Positions 11,000 through 22,392 of a stretch of DNA of 64,000 nt are shown piece after piece; positions within the stretch are counted from its first letter, which is position 1, and the number at the start of each line of letters is the position of its first letter. Source of the DNA: Fasciola hepatica (Eukaryota; Platyhelminthes; Trematoda; Plagiorchiida; Fasciolidae). The DNA is taken from assembly GCA_948099385.1 (NCBI GenBank), contig CANUEZ040000116.1, positions 13,579,001 to 13,643,000 of the forward strand, read 5' to 3'. Position numbers and translations under genes: made by a program. The notes under the pieces are model-generated. The model worked only from the letters and a program-made list of their open reading frames with translations, was not told where the DNA came from and did not search any database.

Positions 11000-13385
11000 C
11001 CCTGCAACTGTAATTATGTTGAGGAATTTATGACCTATCTGATAATCTTACAAACATTCTGAGATATTCTAAACAGAATGATCGTCCCCTCAACCTTTTT
11101 AGGTGTTCTGAATGTATCTACATATAGTCTCAATTATCTTCTCTGAATGACCAGTGTACTCCGCGCACTATTCGAATATACGGAGTTGAATCTATTAAGT
11201 AATTCGGAGTGACGTTAGGCACTGATATTCACATGTTACCAATTATGTGCGCGAATTGCGCTGACTTATTTTCCAAATTCGATAGCTCAGGCAATTCTGC
11301 ATGACAATTATCAACGCACACTATCTCTCGTGACATTGATAGTACTGTACCTACACGGATACAAAATTGCCAACTAATGTCACTATGAATCACAATTTTC
11401 TTGTATTTTCTTGTTGTCTTAAATTAAATGCCCAAAAATCCTATGCATTTAGCCGGTTGTGAAATTCCGAATAGAGTCTCGTTCTCTACCCAGTGTTCTG
11501 ATGCCTCAGCCGGTCATTTCCAATTACCACTGTGTCAAAAGCACATTTATATTTTTCTTTCTTTCTCAACAGGTTTTGCCAAACTTAGTTCCTCTCCTCC
11601 CCACATTGCTTTTCACACTATCGAAGCGGGATTACAGTTTCAGTTCAAACAATTCATATAATCAATCGTATATCTTACAAACGGTTTCTCAACTTATCAA
11701 CAAGATATTCGATCTATACGGTAATGCCTGTGAAAAACCTAGGGGTTCGAGGCGGGTGGTATGGTTACCTTAATCCTGTCACGGTTCTGTTTTCATTCCT
11801 GTGCCCTAAGAGGAACAATAAGCCGGTCTAAAATCGTCAACCCATCCAGCAACATTAGATCGTCAAAGTCACCTCCAATGTTGACGAGTCACAACCCACA
11901 TTTCGCACCGTTCCTGTCTTCACCGTGCCCCGTTCACCCGAAAACCACGTTGGCATTAGCAATGCCGTTGAGGCGATTGATACGGGACCACTCCGCACGT
12001 CTTGGCCAGTGATACTCGTGCTGTGGTGACGTTTACTGGGTTCAGAAGGCTACCCCTAAAATAACTCACCGGTTCGCCTCTTGTAGTCAGCGTATGGATT
12101 ATTGCATACACTCACATATATGCGGTACGTTTTCGCTTTCACCTTAAATTCAGTAGGAAGGAAGTACAACTGCAATTCATACCAAACGGTAGCCCTTAGG
12201 CTGTCAGGGACTTGAGTTATCAGGTGAAACTAGGGCCAGTGATCTCCCCCCCCCACCCCAATGAGTCACCAGGGTCAGATTTGTATCGTGTGCTCGTGCT
12301 GCCAACTTATTAAAATCGCCGAGCCGAGTGGAACGTCAGTCATTTGTTGAAACATTATGTGCCACTTTTGGCAAGCCCCTCTAATGGCATCGTGATCTCA
12401 ACAGGCACCCCAATAGCAGTGATGTCTATGCATGCATCGGTTATGCAATCACTGCAACACACGGACTGGTGAGATGTTCTAGGGGTAGCCTTCTGAACCC
12501 AGTAAACGTCACCACAGCACGAGTATCACTGGCCAAGACGTGCGGAGTGGTCCCGTATCAATCGCCTCAACGGCATTGCTAATGCCAACGTGGTTTTCGG
12601 GTGAACGGGGCACGGTGAAGACAGGAACGGTGCGAAATGTGGGTTGTGACTCGTCAACATTGGAGGTGACTTCGACGATCTAATGTTGCTGGATGGGTTG
12701 ACGATTTTAGACCGGCTTATTGTTCCTCTTAGGGCACAGGAATGAAAGCAGAACCGTGACAGGGTCAAGGTAACCAAACCACTTTACCGTGAAGTTAAGC
12801 CGTTCTCACTTCAGGTGTGTCGTACGAAACTCCGCTTCGAACCCCTAGGTTTTTCACAGGCATTACCGTATAAGTCGAATATCTTGTTGATAAATTGAGA
12901 AACCGTTTGTAAGATATACGATTGATTATATGAATTGTTTGAACTGAAACTGTAATCCCGCTTCGATTATGTGAAAAGCTATGCGGGGAGGAGACAAAGT
13001 AAGTTTGGTATAACGTATCGAGAAACACAAGAAGATACAAATGTAGATTTAACGCAGGATTTCCTGAGCTATCGTGTTTGGAATATTGTCAAATACTATT
13101 CGCGCGCACAGTTGATGAAATGAGATCGGTATTATATGTCAATCTGAGATACTCAGATAATTGAACTTTGTGTGATTGAATGGTGAGCGGAGTATACTCA
13201 TCACTCGGGCAAGCTGAACGAGGTCGAAAAATATACGTTCAGGACACTAGACTGAGTTACGGAAAAGACCACTCTGTTCAGAATAACTCGCAATTATTTT
13301 CAAGGTTATCAGATAGGTTATCTATTTCTATTTGGTTGATTCAGCATGACAAGTAGTTGCAACGTTAGCATAATAAATTAGCCTT
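11000..13385. repeat. Large imperfect inverted repeat (palindrome) with highly conserved inner arms
   Basis: The left arm (about 11000-12057) is the reverse complement of the right arm (12481 to about 13385). The inner 297 bases (11761-12057 and 12481-12777) are equal in length and differ at five positions, none in the innermost ~185 bases. Each encodes the same 83-codon frame (NPSSNIRSSKSPP inside) with one amino-acid change. Next, 11600-11745 pairs with 12850-12985 at roughly 93 percent by eye. Further out, similarity falls to roughly 70 percent with indels: about 230 bases extra on the left near 11305-11530 and about 45 extra on the right near 12790-12835. The central spacer is 12058-12480. 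Confidence 0.85.
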
Positions 13386-15554
13386 CTGAGGGAGACGTGC
13401 GAGAGATTTCTAAGATGAGTACCGGGAAAAGTGCGAAAGCACAACAGCTTGCAGAGCGCAAAAGTAACTATCCGGAATCTGAACGACTTACCGCGAAATC
13501 TAGCTGTTATGACTCAACCGTTAGGAGATACAGAACAACCGATTACTTAATGGGTCTTACTGTGAATGAACAAGCGTGACTTACAAGCCCGTCTAACAAA
13601 CTAGATCGATAAAAGGAAATCGATACGAAAATGAGCAATTGCGACTCGGTGAATGATAGAGATGAACTGGATAGGATACATAATATCATTCCATTTGTTT
13701 GATATTTCAGTGGTACGCGTAAGTATTATTTTTTCATTCAAAGGAAAACATCAATGCTTCGGCACCTCCATACTGAACAACCTCGGTCGACAGTTGAGTA
13801 ATGCTTCGGTTGCTCACAAAGGATACCCCGGAAGAATTGGTTTACCATCAATAACAGCAGCAGTAATAACACAATTTTTTGGAAGAATGGTTCGCATATG
13901 ACGACACTGTGGTATTTCCAATAGAATGCTGCAGTTCTGTTTTACGTTTCTGGCAATGCAAAATGAAATGACGTAATTTAGTACTTTCATTCCACATCAT
14001 TCATCCTCACTTTGTTAATTATTTGACTGGAAAGTCATGCTTTCCGTGGAGTGGAACCATGTAATGGAAGAGGAAATACCAAGTTAAATCACGGATTAGT
14101 GGACAAATATGGTAACAGCAGATTTCCTGATAGTATTCGGCGTAATAAGAAATCCAATAATTTTGGATGAAGTATTAAGTTGCCAAGTGACCCATCAGAT
14201 AGCTGCCGTGTCCGATGCACTTCGTAACCAATTGATTTAAAGTAGAATATAAATGCACGAAACACGACTAGCCACCACGATTGTATGGGAATCTCGGCAC
14301 ACTTATTTGTTCACTTGCACGATGTCTGTGGCAGTCAAAGAAGTTAGCAACGGTGTCATTGATCCTCCGTTCACGGGCGGATTTTACACCTAGCTCATCG
14401 CGATTGTTCAAATACTGGCTACTGACAATTTTTCAGTAGTAAAAACTGGAATTCGACTGGAACTGAGTGTCGTCGGACTTATTTTACAGGTGATACACAC
14501 GACACCAGGTCGCCAGGTACTTCGTTCTTAAGAAGAATAAATTGCTGCTGTAGCTTATTCTGGAATATCAATACTAATCTTCTGACCAAATTGGCTCCGC
14601 GGTCCTCGTCAAGGAATAACGATTGGCCTCTACCAAAGAAACTGTTCTCGCGGTTGCGATAATTGACTATTGCTTTATTATCCCAGGTTCGTGTTTGGGG
14701 GTATAAATTAGATAACAACACGAGCTTTTTGTGTGCTTGATTAGTAATATACGCCTATTCTTATATCCATAATAATCATGAAGAGATCTGTAGTTGGATG
14801 GGTACCATCGAAGAGTAAGGGTACTTATACATTTTGGTCAAATCATTTGATCCGATCCAAATAACCAAGACTTTGAGCTTGCTATGTCTCGTTTCATCGG
14901 TAAATTTGATTGCACTCCGACGATGCGGACGCGATGTACAGAAGACGCGTTTATGAGAAAATATCACGTGGTCTCTTTCCGGTGTATTCTTTACGAACCG
15001 AGCAGTATTTTCGGTAAGCCTGGAGGGGAAACTTCCTTGACTAAATCTATGTTTTCATATACACTTTTCTTCTCATGTTCCACAATTCACGTAGATCAAC
15101 CACCAGGTTGTTTAACTATATGAGTCAGGACAAGAGAAATAAATGGCAGTGCTATCTTTGCTCAAATAGTGAATTCAAGCTATTCGGGGAACGAACGCTT
15201 TCAAAGTGATCGACAGAGTTCCCCAAAGCGTTTCAGCAGCGGTTCGACTGGGCGACACCTGAAGCAGATTGTAATTCGACCTTGAGACCCAGCGTTTTCT
15301 TTTTTCATAAAATCTGTTCAGTAATTCACTTCAGATGCTCCAAATTAGAATCGATGAAAGCCCAACAAGCAGGATGCCGCATCTCAGCTCACAATCTGGT
15401 GACGTAACCAGAACTGGTTAGATCAGATCGAGCGTTACTTGAGCCCACCCGACAGCAATGCGTTTCTGTATTTGATTTGCAAGCTTACAACATCACTTTT
15501 TAATTCACAGTTACGCAATTCTGTCCTATCATTACAAAATATATAGTCGATCTC
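13386..15554. other. Intron, no gene seen
   Basis: Holds the degenerate partner (14340-14466) of the 9905-10282 repeat. Open frames are short and lack splice support. Confidence 0.4.
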
Positions 15555-15850
15555 CAGCCTACATGGGTCGAACAGAGCGGCAGTTACGCAACCGAGTGGT
15601 TCAACATATTCCAAAGCGGATGCAACGTTTTGCGATGCAATCAGAGTTAGATCAAACGCACAATGACAACATTCGAACCCATGAGATCCCGTCGTCACCT
15701 GTCGCTAGTCATTTTCTGATGAAGCAACATCCACCTGGCCGAAGCTTTGCGTTTCAGGAAAATCATGTTTCAATCCTCAAAATGTTATTCTTAAACAGGA
15801 AAAAAACTATCGAAAGCAGGCTTCTACGTCAATTTAGATCAAATAAATGA
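15555..15850 (+). mobile_element. Penelope-like element relic: GIY-YIG endonuclease part
   Basis: The plus frame reads AYMGRTERQLRNRVVQHIPK, then SSPVASHFLMKQHPPGRSFA, then ILKMLFLNRKKTIESRLL. This follows the C-terminal GIY-YIG domain of Penelope-like retroelements (YIGRTxRxLxxRxxEHIP ... S.ia.HL...H ... F.....L...EAL.I). The upstream reverse transcriptase is missing and the frame ends at a stop. It lies in an intron of the channel gene. Confidence 0.65.
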
Positions 15851-16719
15851 ACAAAGTAGTCAGTTTACCATTCTAAGGTCATCAGCATTATCTGAGAAAA
15901 AGCATTCATTCATCTGTGCAAGGTCGGAATCACTTGGATTGGACAGTGTTTGTAATTGCACAGCTCCATTGTCATGCACCGAAAAATAAAGCAAATATTG
16001 CAGCTCAACCCTGCAAGCCAAGGTTTATACGAACAACACATTACAGCTTTTTCCAGCCACGTTTCCCGTATCGTGGTTTCAAGTTCGCCATAGAATAAAA
16101 TCGATTTCTTCATGCCTTGATAACAAATTCATCAATAAAATACTCTACCGGCAAGCCCCGGGTAGGCCTTGGTCTGTCCGGACAACTGGGTGCGCCCTAA
16201 TCATCCTGGCTAAAACTCAGGCCTCTGTGCCGACCCGATACAGAGCATTGGGCTGCCCAAAGTACGTAGTGACATTGCGCACACATCGAATAGAATAACC
16301 ATCATGCGATATCCCCAAGATCATCGTTATTGCTGTAGCCAAACAGATGGCAGCAAAAAAAGGTGTCTGGCCCAAAGTGTGGATGTACAATGTTAACTAA
16401 CCGCCACTGAGATAAATCTTATCCTCACGGTGCATATTTCGGATGGATGAAAGCTTCGGTCATGTGACTCTAACTTCACCACGGTTTCGGTTAGAGTCAG
16501 ACTAAAACTTTATATACCTTAACGAGCAAAACGTAACTGTATGAGCTTTTTCCTAAGCCCCACATCTACTGAGTCTAACTGTTGGTCAAGAATACTTATT
16601 CAAAGGAAACACTTGAAACAAAACTGGGCATGAATGTCAAGGGACTCCAAGAGAACGGGTCTCCGGGCCAATTCAGTGACCACTACCTTAAAGCAAAACC
16701 AACGAAACGTGGAGTCTTT

Positions 16720-17210
16720 ACCGTTCCTGAGAAAGAACTATTCGTCACCCGTCCAATTTCGAATGATGACTCCAGTGAACCATTTCAAACAACGGATTTT
16801 GCATGCAATTCAAGCTACGCTCAGTGATGCCGAAATAAACATGTTTCATTCAGTCCATCTAATCATTTAACAACGAAGCAAAGCTCGACAGTATTTTCCA
16901 ATCACATAAGTATGCGCTGACCACTTCAACTGCTCCTGTGTAACAAGCTACATCGGTCGTACCGGTCAGCAGTTGGTCAATACGATACAAAACACCGTCC
17001 TGCGTGCCTGAAAAAAAGGATTACTAGGCCATTCGAAATTACATTGTGGAATACACTGTCAGCACGGCACACGTGGACGATCTCGGTAAGCTATTCAGCA
17101 CCATCTAAGGAGTCCCAACCAATCCTCCGAACCAGTTCCGATGCGTCATTTTGTGCACGGCCATGGCAGCAACCATATGAATCCACCACACTGAACGATA
17201 CAAAAAATAC
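16720..17210 (+). mobile_element. Second Penelope-like relic
   Basis: FVTRPIS lies upstream. Near 16925 it is followed by NCSCVTSYIGRTGQQL, a Cys-rich lead-in and the YIGRT motif of the Penelope-type GIY-YIG domain. A stop then interrupts the frame at about 16998. It is a degenerate copy, about 1 kb from the relic at 15555. Confidence 0.5.
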
Positions 17211-17892
17211 CTTGTCCATAACCTAAAGTTGTCGTGGGCACAAATTGTGACGTAACCAAAGGTCCGTGACAAAACAATGCGAGTACGCTGACAATCAAAC
17301 TGATCCCTGTCCTATCTTGACGGACAATTCCCACCACCCCACCTCTTATTTTGACCTTTATTCCCCATTTACCACGTACGGGCTTGACCATAAGTGAATA
17401 GAACTCCGCTTCATATATCTTTCCAATGATTACCGGAAACCTTTTATAAAACAAGTTTGTTATTTAGCTCGTTCACATCAGGTCTGATTTGGGGTCCTGA
17501 ACAAGAGGGCTGATCTGGTTGTTTTTTAACTGCATATACACGGTGCTCAAGACCAGTCTTATAAAGCTCAGTGTAACAAATAAATGCCCGAAGGGCCCGT
17601 TTAGAAATGTGGCAACAACGAAAAGCATGACTCTGGGACCAACAAATGGATGATGGATAGTCAGATCCAGCAAAAATTAGGTCTGGAGTGGTCACTCATT
17701 TACGTTAGGTAATAATAAAAGCATTGAAAATTCAAAGACTTGGTGAAAAAGAGAAGAATTCGAGGAGATATTACAGAGACGTTTAAGGTGATGAAGGACT
17801 GTTCTGGTCATTAGCCGGATAGCCTATTCTAGACTTCTAAACAAGGGGGACACCCAAAATTCCGCTTAGGAACGGGTAAATCGATCGTTTAA

Positions 17893-18985
17893 ATGAAATC
17901 CACTCCGGACACAAATGTGACCAACTTCGACAGAAACAATGCCAAAAGAACAACTGTTACCAGTTTGTTTACGAATGATAAGACTCGAGGAGAGTTTTCA
18001 TTCAAACGACAATACTGGCAACTTTTAGCGCCAATAATTTACGCTACGTACTTCAAGGGTGATCCCTTTGGTAGTGGATCTCATGAGCTCGTCACGAGTG
18101 GTACAGTTTGTCAGGGTCACTCTTTGAATCACTTTCTCTCAAACTTTATAGTTGTACTGATGCTATTATTGGCCATATCCATGTACGAAAACAGTGGGAT
18201 CGATCTATGTGCAAACAGCAAGCTTTGAGGCTAGGAATAGAGGGTCGGTGTTTTTCGTCCGAGTGAAGATTCAATCAAGTTGCAAGATTTGGTGGATAAT
18301 CGCAACAATAAAACGAAGTTCAGGATGCGTTTAGCACCTGTTTAGTTCAAAAGATTACAGGACTGGGATAAAACTATACCGCATTTTGGCCTAATTGGGG
18401 GATCTTTGGCTCGAGGGGGTAACCTTTTTAGCCTGGGAAGTTAAATTTCACCTGTTGGTCGAATATTGAATGGAGTGTCGCCGGGAAAAAGGCTCGCTTG
18501 ATACTTTTGGGACGGATGTGACATACGTTTCTCTGTCCTTTAGGGATCATGTGAACTCTGCGACACTCAGGTCCGTCATTTTATACCGCTTAGAAACGGG
18601 ACCGCTGTAGGTGGTGAATACATGGGGACAGTCGGTGTATAAGCATTTGTTGCGTGTAGCTTCTTTGAACCATGGTGAGAAAGCAACCTCAGAAGCGAGT
18701 GCTCTATTTGAACATATTCAGATAGTTGGAATGTGTGTTACACATACACCCAGATCCCCTATGTAGATAGTTCCTGCATGATGAATCAAGTTATTCAGTC
18801 CATCCTAGAACGCAAGCATATAAGGACCATAACTAGTAGGCTGACCCGAGTAGGACGTAATGGACCTCTGAGTTGAGGTCCGTGAGACCGGTCCGCCGGA
18901 TGTTTGGAGACATTTGGTGACACGGCTAGGTGTGGTTAATGTTTGAAAGAACTGAACTGAAATATTCGTCATACAATATTTCAGT
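17893..18985 (+). mobile_element. RTE-like LINE relic with reverse transcriptase fragment
   Basis: The frame at 17893-18228 contains GTVCQGHSLNHFLSNFIVV and ENSGIDL, matching GVRQGCSLSPFLSNFVID and the EDSGTEL region of the copy at 34140-34661. The 3' part (18840-18985) resembles the LINE 3' end and closes with a GAACTGAACTG tail. Several stops interrupt it. The coding motif near the glycine-glutamine (VRQG) block is already mutated. Confidence 0.6.
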
Positions 18986-19575
18986 ACATTTACCCATCTA
19001 TATCCAACGGCACCATTCACACTAGGTAACTTAGGAATGCACCGAATCAGCAAGCAGCACAATCACAGACCACATCGGTAACTCTGGGTATCGGACTGAT
19101 TTAAACGATGACTTCAATATTGTCCACTGCTTTCCCCCAAATCAGGACAAAGGCGGTCATCCAGTATGTCAGGACGGAACAAAATACGGACGGTATCGAA
19201 AAAAGATGAGCAATTCGGTGTATTGAACGAGAAAATATAGTATCACCAACACGGCTTTTTCGATGAGAAGTGTTTTGTGGTTAGCCAACGCTTCGATTAC
19301 CATGGGTAACCATTCACAATGCAGTTTGGTTGTAAAACTGCCTTGAGGAAAGTTAATTATGGTAACCAAAACGATGGCATCCATTCGTGGAATATGAATG
19401 TAACCAAGGCATTAGAAATAAGAAAACAAACGTCCGTGGACAAAAATGGTCAGGATTATTGACAGTCATCCATCCGGTAACTAGAAACCCGTATGTAGTT
19501 ACACTAATCACTTGGCTGGCACGATCTGACTAATTGTCGTACAGTTTACCTCCCATGGTTGATGATTTGACTTAC

Positions 19576-19664
19576 CTAATCGCTTATTCATGGGCTTATC
19601 GATTGCATGCGAGTTATTTAAGTGGTATAAGAGTAAGTAACGGAAAAGCAAACCAGTAAATCTA
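19576..19664 (-). CDS. Tentative exon of the same gene: hydrophobic 29-codon block
   Basis: Acceptor CATTACTTACCAG, donor GTAAGT. Only one frame is open: T, 29 codons (FTGLLFRYLLLYHLNNSHAI in the middle), G. Borders are strong and it lies where the PFACGTAF-VLDSLM part of BK RCK2 would be expected. The phase does not fit the exons on either side without further exons, and the similarity is not convincing. Confidence 0.3.
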
Positions 19665-20475
19665 CTGGTAAGTAATGCCAGGTTATCTACCAAGGAAGTT
19701 GTAGGCTTTTATGCGAGGACTATCCACTCAAATTGTACGTTTTCAACCTGTGTTCGCTAAACGTGATGCCTGCGGCTGGAACCCAATGGACAACACAAAC
19801 ACGACTTACGGAACTCAAACAACTGTACAACAATGAATTACTGAAGATAAATCCACGCGCGAACGGTTCGTTGAACCAAACTGGCAGCTTGTAGTCATTC
19901 TCATGGGTCTCGACCGAACTGAACAGATGTGCATTTCGTTCATAACCTGAATTTATTGGTAAATGTCGGTGGGATGAAGTGAATTAGTGTCTAGCAGAGT
20001 CAAACATCATAGAACATAGGTAACGGTAGGGGAAACGTTGAACGGAATGAAATGGACGACAACGAAATGTACGGCATTTTTAAAGTCAGAGAATGTGTAG
20101 CTAAAAACGGAAGTAGGCAGCAACTTAGTCGCACGCAGTGTGGTTGATTACCATGAGTAGGTCGGACGCTGTCACGTGATGTAGACATGGACTGTATGCG
20201 CGTGCGCGATGAGACATGCATAACTTCTAAGTTAGTAGCCACAAATTGCAGGCCAGGTTGACAATGGAATCAGTCAGACAAACACAGTGTCCGCTTGTGT
20301 GTTTGTGCGAAAAATCCTGGATTATGATACGTCCATGCACTTGATCGCGACTACATTTATCAAAAACCGATCGGTGGCATAGGGGGAGACGTGGTTAACT
20401 GACTGAGGCAATATGAAGCGAACACAGTCAGTAACAATTGTTGATTGTTGTATCGAAAGCGGCTGCAGGATTTAC

Positions 20476-20575
20476 TTGATGTAGTGGTGTGTTCGTGGGG
20501 ATCATGTAATGGAATGGGTGCTTCAGCATCAGTGCCCTCTAGCCCGTTTGACTGAAATTGTTCATGAACACACTG
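20476..20575 (-). CDS. Tentative exon of the same gene: polar segment
   Basis: Acceptor GGTTGATTTCACAG, donor GTAAAT. It has 33 codons plus one base in phase 0, containing SNGLEGTDAEAPIPLHDPH. Composition suits the disordered loop that follows the LNIKSM segment in BK RCK2. The phase does not match the exon at 21438 directly, so another exon would be needed between them. No similarity is recognised. This could be a chance open frame. Confidence 0.3.
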
Positions 20576-21437
20576 CTGTGAAATCAACCCGGATTGGAAA
20601 GTTCGTTTTCACACTTTGTAAGTTGGTTAACTACTCATAGTATTTAGTCTACTGACGGTTTTTAACTTTGCCGTATCCTGGATGAATTCCCATAGTTTAG
20701 TTCTATGAGCCGGCCGAGTAAATTAGACGTAAACTGAGGTTTGATCTCCGTTTACAATCAGCTCCTTCGAAGTGTTTTCATCTGGAGAAAACATTCTGAA
20801 CACCTGCGCTTGTCAAAGATTCAAGAGGCATATCTTACCCCAAAGGATTCAATGCTGTTTGACTGGACTTTTGTCTACTGAATCCGGTTGTTCTTTTATA
20901 TGCCCTTCTTATATGATCTTACTCTATTTGCTTGATTCTTCTCTTCCTGACGGTATCGACTCACCTAGTCTGTCACAACTATATTTATGTCACTGTAGTC
21001 GATGACCGAATAGCCATCATATACCAGTGCGACTTCTATCTGGTTAACTTTATCCGTAATTTTACTCGCATTGTGTAACATTTTTGCTCAGTTATTTTCT
21101 GGGTTAGCCATTTGTTACGATACTGCACTGAACTGCTTCTCAGTCCTGATACCCTGTGGTTGTTGGTTGTTCATGAAGTGCCTATACTGTTTTCTTCTGT
21201 GCTTTTGTGATTATTCTACCGAAATTTGCGATCAAATCACGGTTATTCCTTGACTTGTCCTACTGTCCATGGAAATCTTAGCCCCTTATCGTGAGTACGA
21301 GTTAGTGATACTAATTTACGGTCAGATCCACAGGTTGCGTAGACGAAACAACACCCACTCAAACAAGCCTCAAATGACTGAGGACACGACAGAGTTCGTC
21401 CCCGGCATGCGTACTCCCTAAACCAGATCAGACTTAC

Positions 21438-21628
21438 GTAATTCGGTGGTCAAATGAACCAGATGACGTTCCCGCTGCAACAGAGAACGAATGTTCATGG
21501 CACAGAGTAAGGTTTTTTGATCCTGAAGACAAATATCCACCGACTGTGAGTCCAACTCCTCATTCGTATCCCCGAGGATCACGCAGGCATTACACTTGCT
21601 CAGCTGAACCGCGTACAGATCGGTGAAA
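21438..21628 (-). CDS. slo: Slo channel exon: RCK2 core (DLxAV...C..CVIL...LQD)
   Basis: Acceptor GTGATCCGTGCAG, donor GTAAGT. One leading base, 63 codons, one trailing base. TDLYAVQLSKCNACVILGD matches ADLRAVNINLCDMCVILSA of BK. ICLQDQKTLLCAMNIRSL matches TSLQDKECILASLNIKSM. This is the middle of RCK2, just before the variable loop and Ca2+ bowl of BK. The exon after it was not found with certainty. It must accept phase 1. Confidence 0.95.
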
Positions 21629-21793
21629 CTGCACGGATCACCCTTTTACAATGGGAGCAAACGAGAAGAGGAATTTATGTCTCTTTTGACTGGTTTTCAA
21701 CAAGCAATAAACATCTTCATAGAATGTATTTCTGGAACGAGGAGCCTGGATCTTAGATAATGAAAAATCCGATAGCAGTTTTTGCACTCGACT

Positions 21794-21876
21794 GGCTGTT
21801 CCGTGATAACTCAGCTCGTGGAGCATCTGCCCGGTACGCGAAAGGTAACCGGTTCGATTCCGGCTGCTCGGGGCAT
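21794..21876 (+). repeat. tRNA-derived repeat (SINE-like)
   Basis: TAACTCAGCTCGTGGAGCA resembles the D-arm/A box. About 35 bases on, GGTTCGATTCCGG is a B box/T arm. No matching acceptor stem is visible. It could be a degenerate tRNA or a SINE head. Similar pieces occur at 28745, 53938, 59462 and 59615. Confidence 0.5.
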
Positions 21877-22392
21877 TGAACTTAAAGATGCGAAAATTGT
21901 AAGTGAGGTTTTCGTAATCCTTAAACGTCTCTCACAGCAAATCTCTGATCGGGGAACACAAATGAATATTATGAAAATTGTATGAATACAACCGAAATCA
22001 TAAAATCAGCTTCATGGTGAAAGAATGTGACCACAAGAGCGCCACTGTTTGCAACAGGCTACCCTTTCCTTCAATTTATCTGGATTTCATAGATTTGGTG
22101 GGTCCTAATGACGAAGCCTGACCCCAAATGAATAGATTTATCGGTCTTTCTTCCATAAGATAAACTGACCACCATTATTCATGTTCAGACCAATACCGGT
22201 TTATCGACCAGCGAGTTGTGACGGAGTCTAGCTGCGTAAATACGATGCCTTGATATCGACCATAATGGTGCAGTGCTCCGGCTTCCTTCGTGTAGCCGGT
22301 TTTTGCGCCTAATTTCAGTAATACTGATAAGACGTTCTTCCAAGACTACAACAGACAATTGAAGGAAGTGATGTTCAAATATACTCATTGTT

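Noticed and set aside
17560..17673. Minus frame HHPFVGPRVMLFVVATF, similar to the TQPFACGTAFAVSVLD part of BK RCK2
   Set aside because: An in-frame TAA precedes it, with no AG acceptor between that stop and the motif and no good donor after it. Probably chance.
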